Of a stretch of DNA of 64,000 nt, positions 57,373 through 64,000 are shown one piece after another. The position numbers were made by a program, and so were the translations under genes. The notes beneath the pieces were generated by a model. The model had not been told where the DNA came from. It saw only the letters and a program-made list of their open reading frames with translations, and searched no databases. How positions within the stretch are numbered: the stretch's first letter is position 1; the number at the start of each line of letters is the position of its first letter. This stretch comes from Chondrus crispus (Eukaryota > Rhodophyta > Florideophyceae > Gigartinales > Gigartinaceae): the NCBI RefSeq assembly GCF_000350225.1, contig NW_005178479.1, forward strand, positions 155,819-219,818. Direction: 5' to 3'.

Positions 57373-59069
57373 GTGGCTCATGCAGGTCTTCAAGGTAACG
57401 CTGAAGCAGCAAGCGCTTATGGCCCCAAAGCAGGCGGTTCTGCCAACGACGCCGGTGACAAGGCCACCAGAGACTCGAAGCAGGTCACCGTTATAACTGA
57501 GACCAACAAGGGGGAATTGGTGGCAGCTACGAAACGCAACGCCGAAGGAGAGGCCTTGCCGAATCAGTCGAAGAACCGTGAAGAAGTTTCGATCCCGAGG
57601 CTGCTGAATCCCACTCCAATAGCTCTTAAGGGAACTCTCCCGTGGAACGAGCCGCTGAGAGTGCCGAGAGTGAAGCCTGCACGCCAGAAGAAGAAGAAAG
57701 TTTCAAAGAAGGCGGCACTCCAGGAGCACGTCGGCAAGTACAACGCCGTGTCAGAGCTGGCGAATGCGCCGTCTGGTCTAACATTTAAACAACTTGTCCG
57801 TGGAGACGCTGAAGGAGCAAGGAAGGAGATGAAGCGCCTTCTATCCAGGAGATTGGGGCGTTCTCGCGGGTTTGCGGGCCACACGGATGTCTTCCCGAGG
57901 CGTCTTCGGGTGGTTACTGTTAAAGTTCATGGAACTGATATTCAAGCACTACTGGATTCTGGTGCGGTGCAGAACATCATGTCGCCGCACCTGATGAAGA
58001 GACTTCCTCTGAAGCCAGAGAGTACGAAGAAACACATCACTGTGGCAGATGGGAAGAGCTCCCCTTGTGTTAGATCACTGCGCCATGTCCCCGTCTCGTT
58101 TGGGGGACTGGTGAGCATGATGGACTTCCTTGTCGTTACGGAAACACCGTACGACGTCATCGTGGGGATGCCGTCGTTAGAAGAGCTCTAAACGTGCATT
58201 GACTTGGGGCAACAGCATGTCCAAGTAACTGTGGGTGCTGAGACGATTCGACTAAGTCTTGAGATGGATGAAGACCGTAAGAAGCCGGGATCCGCTACCG
58301 ACAGTGAGGACTTCACGTCAGACTCGGGGGCCGTGCCGGCTGACTCGACTGATACGGATGAAGACTTCGTCCTTTCGTTGCGTGAAAGGGTGCCGTTTGA
58401 ACCAGACCATGCCTGGGCGGGAGCAGTCACTGAGGACGAAGATCCTCATGCTGGACTTCCGGACCTAGCTGAGGAAGGCTCAGAGTACGAGCCGGCAGAT
58501 GAGAAAGAGAAAAGAGATGAGAAGGAGGGACTTCTCATGTCTAAGCTGAGCCATCTCAGCAGAGAAAATGCCGACCGCATAATGTGTTCTCTCAAGAGTA
58601 TAGGAATAGCCGCATGGTCTTTGGACGACCTCAGGCCGGCAGATGTCCCTGTGTCACATTCGTTTGAGTTAACTGACGACAGACCCATTTCGCCCGCCGT
58701 TCGGAGGCTCCCTCGGAGACACAACGCGGTAGTGCGTGAGGAGATCGAGAAGATGCAGAAGGCAGGGATCATTACCCCCTCTGTAGCTCCTTGGTCGTTT
58801 CCGGTCGTCATCGCAACGAAGAAGGACGGGAAACCTCGCTTCTGTGTTGACTACCGCGCGCTTAACCGGGTGATGAAGGCCGACAAGTGGCCGTTGCCTA
58901 AAATGGAAGAGATATTCGACGACCTTGAAGGAAGCAAAGTATTCACTACCCTGGACTTGTTCTCGGGTTATTGGCAAGTGCAGATGGCTTCATGGTGCAA
59001 AGAACAGACGACGTTTGTCTGTCGGTCGGGACCTTTCAATTTGAAGTGATGCCATTCGGGCTCATGAAT
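57373..59069 (+). pseudogene. Protease and N-terminal half of reverse transcriptase
   Basis: Continues the gag frame. The aspartyl protease active site is LLDSGAVQNIMS (Asp codon 57955). A stop at 58189 separates it from the RT start. RT blocks: FPVVIATKKDGKPRFCVDYR, ALNRVMKADKWPLPKMEEI, TTLDLFSGYWQV (first catalytic Asp in block A). A frameshift at about 59030 moves the frame before FEVMPFGLMN, where the first insertion interrupts it. Confidence 0.9.
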
Positions 59070-59737
59070 ATACTCCTCTCCGCCCTGGGTTGGGTGAGAG
59101 GCGGAGGCTATAGCGAGGGAGCACGCGGCGCGGACGCGACGCGCCAATTGAACCGATCGGACGAGCTCGCGAAAAGGGAGTGGCTCACTGGCCGGTTACG
59201 CGCAGTCGCCCCGTGGTGCGTGAACGAGAGCGACCGGTAACGGGTTAGAAGCCAGCGCACGTGACAGACAACCGAAAACGGACGTACGTAGGCGCAAAAG
59301 GGACGGGGGCGAGCTTGCCCCAGTTTACCGGTAGGGACGGGTGTCAGGTCTTAACCCCTCAGAGGGACGCCTCGGACACCTGTCCCAGTACAGTAGTACA
59401 GGACCTGCCCCTAGTGCGTGCCAGGTACTGTACACAATTAAAAAGCTAGCGCCATAATTACTACTACCGCACGGACGCTGCTACTACACGTGTGCATTAC
59501 TGTACACGCGTGTTGCTTACAGACTACCGCACGGACGACACGTGTGCTAACGCGCACACGTAACAAGCGTAGACTACCGCACGGACGACACGTGTGCTAC
59601 TGTACACGTGCGCCACGCCACGGCCGGTTGGTCAACGCGCGCGCTCCCTACACGTGGGCACACGCGCCCACGTGTGCACCGTTCACGGCCGCACGGTTAA
59701 TAACCTCCCCGCGCGCTCGCCGGTCGTTATACTACAC
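59070..59737. mobile_element. 668-bp insertion inside RT, LTR-like right end
   Basis: Separates FGLMN (ending 59069) from APSTFQRMM (starting 59738). Its right end TTATACTACA (59727-59736) equals the right end of the solo LTR at 60705-60714. Inside are two to three copies of ACTACCGCACGGACG with ACACGTG-rich sequence. The left end does not show the TGTAGAATAA start or a clear target duplication, so it may be a truncated or rearranged LTR of the same family. Confidence 0.7.
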
Positions 59738-60014
59738 GCTCCTTCAACATTTCAAAGGATGATGGATGGCGTATTCAGAGACCTGCCATTCGTCCGTGTA
59801 TACCTTGATGACGTGGTCATCTTTTCGAAGTCCTTGCACGTCCATGTTGACCACTTAATTGAAGTGTTCGAGCTGATTGCTCGCAGTGGATTGAAGTTGA
59901 AGCTTGGGAAGTGTTCCTTCGCGCAATCACAGACCAGGCTATTGGGGCACGTCATCGGAAAGAAAGGGATTGAGGTGGATCCAGAGAAGACATCGATAAT
60001 TTGGGACACCCCCG
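59738..60014 (+). pseudogene. Reverse transcriptase, central part with YLDD
   Basis: Resumes with APSTFQRMMDGVF, then the catalytic motif YLDDVVIFSKS (59801), then the GLKLKLGKCSF thumb motif, up to the target site of the solo LTR. Confidence 0.92.
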
Positions 60015-60714
60015 TGTAGAATAAACACCCCCAGACGACTGGAGGTGTATGCGCAGTTCGACCTGTAGACCCCGGATCGGAGAAGGGGGAAGCGGGCCAA
60101 CCAGCTACGGAACCGGGCTCGGGCCCGGGTAGCGGTGGTAGAGCGGGAGCGAGCAGGGACGCGCGCACGCACGAGCAGATCGACGCCTCGACGCCCCGGA
60201 GCAGCACTGGGTGACGTACCAGTGCTGACGGGCGGAGGCGGTTCCGTGCTCGCCCGCGTGCTGCGCGTCCACTCCGGCTCGGCTCCGACTAAACGCGCGT
60301 GAAGAGCGAAGGCGACGTTTAGAATAAGCTGGGTGCACTGACCTTGGCGGTCGGTTGAGGACCAGCCCGTGCTTGTCCCTCCCCGCCGCCGTCGGTCCGC
60401 ACCATATTTAATATACAAAACAATCTATCATAACACTACAGTACCGAGGTACTGTAGTGGAATACTGCAGTGCAGGTCGGCCTGCACTGTAATACTGTCA
60501 GCTATGTCGAGGCTGACAGTACACGTATTACCCGTGGTGCGTGCGCGCTTCGTTCGCGCGTGGTACACGTTTGCACGTGTATGCGCGTGTCTTTTGTCCC
60601 CGTGGTGTACACGTGGACACGCGTGGTTGTACTGTAGAGCGTCGAGCTCTACAGTAGGGGATCCTGTTGTTGATCTAATCTGACTAAACAGGCCCCAGGG
60701 GGGGTTATACTACA
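60015..60714. mobile_element. Solo LTR, 700 bp, nested in RT/RNase H junction
   Basis: Starts TGTAGAATAA and ends TTATACTACA (TG...CA, with imperfect inverted ends). It is flanked on both sides by the 5-bp duplication CCCCG (60010-60014 and 60715-60719). Removing it and one CCCCG restores the RT frame: WDTP before it joins EPRTKTEL after it. Not related to the host element's own LTR. Confidence 0.9.
60437..60654. repeat. Series of short hairpins inside the solo LTR
   Basis: Four consecutive stems: CACTACAGTAC with GTACTGTAGTG, CAGTGCAGG with CCTGCACTG, TACTGTCAGC with GCTGACAGTA, and ACTGTAGAGC with GCTCTACAGT. All have short loops. Confidence 0.75.
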
Positions 60715-60719
60715 CCCCG

Positions 60720-62610
60720 AGCCGCGCACCAAGACGGAGTTACGAAGCTTCCTTGGACTAGCGGGGTATTACCGCCGATTTATCCCTAAGTTCGCAGAAG
60801 TCTCTGCATCGATGCATGCTGCTACTTCTACCAAAGTCGAATTTGAATTTACGGAAGGGATGCGGACCGCCTTCCAGGAGTTGAAGAAGAGGGTGACGTC
60901 TCCTCCGCTGTTGGCGCTCACGAAGTTTGACGAACCCTTCGTGGTCGAGACAGATGCATCCAACATGGCAGTGGGAGCAGTTCTGGCTCAGAAGAAGGAA
61001 GACAGGAAGGTTCACCAGATACAATACGCCAGCGGAACGATGACGGAGACTGAGAAGAAGTACTCCACCTGTGAGAGAGAAGCATTAGCGGTGATCTTCG
61101 CGCTAAAGAAATTTCGGGTGTATTTGCTCTCAACGCAAAAGTTCAAGTTGATTACGGATCACCAAGCCCTTCAGTATGTGTTCAAAAAGAAGTACATCCA
61201 GGGTAGACTTGCCCGTTGGTTGGATTTCCTGGTGGAGTACGAATTCGAGATATTGTACCGCCCCGGCTCAAAGAATTGTGCCGCTGACTTTCTCTGGCGT
61301 CTACGAGAAGACGATGGCAGGCGCGAGGAGGATGAGGGGGACCTGGTATGTGCTGCCGCTTTTGCGAAAGGAGATATACTGGAAGACATGGAACCTCATG
61401 TACGCGACACGTACCGTTATCTCGAAGGCGAAGAGATGGTCGAGCAAGATGCTGCGCAGAGGCGCAGAATCAAGAAGAACTCCAGGCGGTTCCTCGCCTG
61501 GAACGGAAGGCTGTTTCGCAGGACGAAGAATGGGATCAGAACAATCCCTTCTCGGCGGACTCGACTGCAGATATTGCGGTCGCTGCATGACGACATTGGC
61601 CACTGGGACGCCACAGCTACGAAGCAATTCGTCCTTGACAGGTACTGGTGGCCGGGAGTTCATGGTGATACCTACGCCTACGTTCGTGGATGTGAAGGCT
61701 GCCAAAAGGCTGCGCCCATCTAGACGTACAAGAGCACGGCGGTGATACCAGTCTCTCAGCTCTTTGAGACATTCTCGATAAACTTTGCGGGACCCCTTCC
61801 CAAGACGAAGAACGGAAAACGTTACATCCTGATAGCGGTCGAACATCTGACTGGTTGGCCCCTGGCTTGGGCAACCGAGACCGCTACGTCTGCGGAAGTT
61901 GTCAAGTTCGTGAAGGAGGAGATCATCCATTCGTTTGTTCCCCATCGGAGTATAGTCTCAGATAACGCAACATGTTTCAGCGCGACAGCGTTGAAGAACT
62001 TCATGGCACAACAGGGAATTTCATGGAAACCGGTCCTCGCCTATGCTCCGATGTCCAACGGAAAAACGGAGCGTATGTTTGGGACCATCAAGCGTTGAAT
62101 TCGGAAGACGCTATTAGGTCAGGGCGCCGCTACCTCTAAATGGGAATCGCCGTTGAAACAGATTCTCTACGGGTACCGTCGGCGCCGACTGTCCGACGGG
62201 TTCTCCCCGTTCGAGTTGATGTATGGAGTTAAGCCGCCCTCGCAACCCCAGACCGAGTCGATCCAAATCCGGTGGGGGGCGTTGAGGGGCGCAACTTGGA
62301 ACTGTTAGCGACCCTCGCGCTCCGCGCGACGAGGACTGCTAAACAGTTGGACAGAAAGAGCAAGAAGATGGCATTTATCTCACAACGCCAATTTGACGTA
62401 GGCGAACAAGTTCTGGTTGCCCGAGGAACAGCCTTGGGAGGGCTACGGAAGTGGCCTTTAGGAGAATCGAAGTACTACGGCCCCTGCAGGGTAGTATGGG
62501 CAAAGCACCCGCGGTACACACTCGTGTCGCCGGGTTTGCGCTACAGTCGACAGGATATCCACGCAAGGCGTTTAATTCCCTTTATTCAGAAACCCGCACA
62601 TCTTATGTAG
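60720..62610 (+). pseudogene. RT C-terminus, RNase H and integrase of gypsy element
   Basis: TKTELRSFLGLAGYYRRF ends RT. RNase H follows, with ETDASNMAVG (catalytic Asp in DAS) and LITDHQALQY. The integrase zinc domain has HDDIGHW and CEGC. A TAG at 61721 interrupts before the core, where the first catalytic Asp is replaced by Asn (SINFAGPLP, codon 61781). SDNATCF and NGKTERMF follow with the other two catalytic acids. A TGA at 62096 and a frameshift near 62265 precede the C-terminal GPCRVVWAKHPRYTL segment, which ends at TAG 62608. Confidence 0.92.
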
Positions 62611-63852
62611 ATGCATGGGGGAATTGCCCCATGGACTGGTGCGGGGATGAGTACGAGGAGTAGGAGGGCAGAGACGATGTAGCTGAGAAACTTCGCTGGG
62701 ATTGGACTCTCTGTGCGTTTTAAAGTCTGTGAGAAGAGTTGTTGAGGGTTACGGTGAGAAGAGTTGTTGAGGGTTACGGAAAGAGTCGAAATGAGACATC
62801 AACGGGAATCAAGGTTGTCCGATGGACTGGGGGCAATGTGCATTCTAGCGGAATGAGGAAAGAGGAGGCCGTCTGATCAAGGAACTTCGATGCTATAGGA
62901 GTTTCTGTGACGCAAGAGCTGGCATTGTGAGCTGTGAAGGCGGCGGAATGGTCGGAACGACTACAGAAGACGTCTACATGCAGGGTGCGTCGGTGTATAC
63001 GCAGCTGAGAGACACTGGAACTACGGCAGTGTATGATTCAAATGGATTAGTGCATAATTCATGCGTGAGTTGGTGAATCTCTGACCGCATGCAGCCTTGC
63101 ATGCCAGCCACAGGTCGTAGGCTTGATCAGTTGATGCGACCGTCACGTAAATGACGGGTTTGTCGAACCAAAGGGCGATGAAAGCATGCCCACCTTGTTT
63201 CTCGATCTGGTTCTGGAAAGATTTCACTGGGAGTCAGGCCTGGGAGTAGCCGTTGAGGATGGTAAGTCGTCTTGGTCCACGAAAAATGACGTAATACACT
63301 CGAGGTTACAGTTCGCCGGTTATCGTAAGACGGTGGTTGCTATTTTCTCCGCGACGAAACGAACGCGGCCGAAGCCTGAGGCGACGCGAAAACCACACGG
63401 CCTGAGGCAAAAGCGATGCGAGACGAGCGCAGGCCGCCTTGCTACCAAGCGCAAGATGTTGGACTTTCCCGCCAGTGGAAGCCATTGCCGTCTGCCTGGT
63501 CCGAGCCATGTCGCACAGAGAGTACCGCCCGAAGGACCACAGACCTCTCGTGCGTGGCTCGGAACGCGGCGCGTTTCAAAGAAGTCCCGGAACGGGAACA
63601 GCAAGAAACAGAGGCTCAGGCGACCCGGAGACCACGTGGCCTGAGGGTCAGACGGCGTTGGATGATTAGCGGCCGGAGGCCCTGGAGACGCGGAGACCAC
63701 GCGACCCGAGGCTACGGTGACGCTGAACGTGAAATCCACAAGTTCCGGAGACCACACCGCCCGAAGTTGAGGTTGAAGTGCCGGAGGCGGCGCGAGAAAG
63801 AAGCGATGCGAGCGTATTGGGTGCAAGACGGCGGTGGAGCGGATGAAGTGAC
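62611..63852 (+). other. 3' internal region of gypsy element with decayed PETT-repeat ORF
   Basis: No enzyme domain. It holds a 25-bp tandem duplication (GTGAGAAGAGTTGTTGAGGG, 62729 and 62754). In the second half, degenerate GGAGACCAC..GGCC.GAGG repeats (63385-63790) read Pro-Glu-Thr-Thr-x-Pro-Glu in frames that shift between copies. It ends at the purine-rich stretch just before the right LTR. Confidence 0.6.
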
Positions 63853-64000
63853 TGTAGAGGGAGATTTTATACTGTAGTCCGAGATTTTATTTGAATTTTA
63901 GAGAAGCGCACGCGTACAGCCCGGCGGAATCCGGGCCGGACGCGTGGACGCTTTTGGAAGGAATTTCGTAGAAATAAACGTGAGAGGGTGACGGGCGCTG
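63853..64000 (+). repeat. 3' LTR of gypsy element, truncated by window end
   Basis: Copy of 56274-56421; its remaining part lies beyond the window. Confidence 0.88.

Larger units (their letters stand above)
56274..64000 (+). mobile_element. Ty3/gypsy LTR retrotransposon, decayed, right end outside window
   Basis: Direct repeats at 56274 and 63853 (offset 7579 bp) frame gag-protease-RT-RNase H-integrase in Ty3/gypsy order. Six in-frame stops (56995, 57127, 57202, 58189, 61721, 62096), a frameshift near 59030, another near 62265 and two insertions (59070-59737 and 60015-60714) make it inactive. Without the insertions it would be about 6.4 kb plus the rest of the right LTR. The true ends and target duplication cannot be checked because the right LTR is cut. 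Confidence 0.93.

Noticed and set aside
59065..59736. Reading the first RT insertion as a complete TG...CA solo LTR
   Set aside because: Placing the left end at the TG of the RT Met-Asn codons would consume conserved RT residues and leaves no matching target duplication.

Overview
This window is nuclear DNA of a photosynthetic eukaryote. The best guess is a florideophyte red alga such as Chondrus crispus. That guess rests on four things: compact, mostly intronless genes at roughly 50% GC; a transit-peptide glutamyl-tRNA reductase; two further cyanobacterial-type, probably plastid-targeted genes (DUF3727 and YlxR/DUF448); and long gene-free stretches with a decayed Ty3/gypsy element. I could not run a search, so the species is inference. 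Only three genes show an intron that I can support (WDR54-like, Miro, RPL19e). They are short GT-AG introns of 80, 168 and 276 nt.

Gene islands. 1-6.8 kb holds OGG1 DNA glycosylase (5' end cut by the window), a TB2/DP1/HVA22 (REEP-like) membrane protein, a convergent DUF3727 plastid gene and a WDR54-like WD40 gene. 12.3-13.2 kb holds a four-finger C2H2 protein behind a clear TATA box. 20.3-24.1 kb holds the mitochondrial GTPase Miro and a PQ-loop membrane protein. 26.6-32 kb holds TFIIB and a RING/Rcat protein on the minus strand, then ribosomal protein eL19 on the plus strand. 35-43.9 kb holds a Gln-rich GLTSCR1/BICRA-like protein that starts in a 431-N assembly gap, HemA, a YlxR-like gene and a possible sororin. 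These are ordinary housekeeping functions (DNA repair, transcription, chromatin, cohesion, translation, mitochondria, tetrapyrrole synthesis) with no operon-like logic.

Gene-poor stretches (6.8-12.3, 13.2-20.3, 32-35 and 43.9-56.3 kb) show no protein I recognise. They hold tandem duplications, one clear MITE-like element (19250-19754), and a set of long, perfect or near-perfect inverted repeats. Most of these have loops of only 1-3 nt and their arms are unrelated to each other. The most striking is a pair placed back to back at 33117-33216.

56274-64000 is one Ty3/gypsy LTR retrotransposon on the plus strand. Its right LTR runs off the window. Gag zinc knuckles, protease, reverse transcriptase, RNase H and integrase are in the expected order. 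The element is dead: six in-frame stops, two frameshifts, loss of the first integrase Asp, and two insertions inside reverse transcriptase. The second insertion is a 700-bp solo LTR with a 5-bp target duplication.
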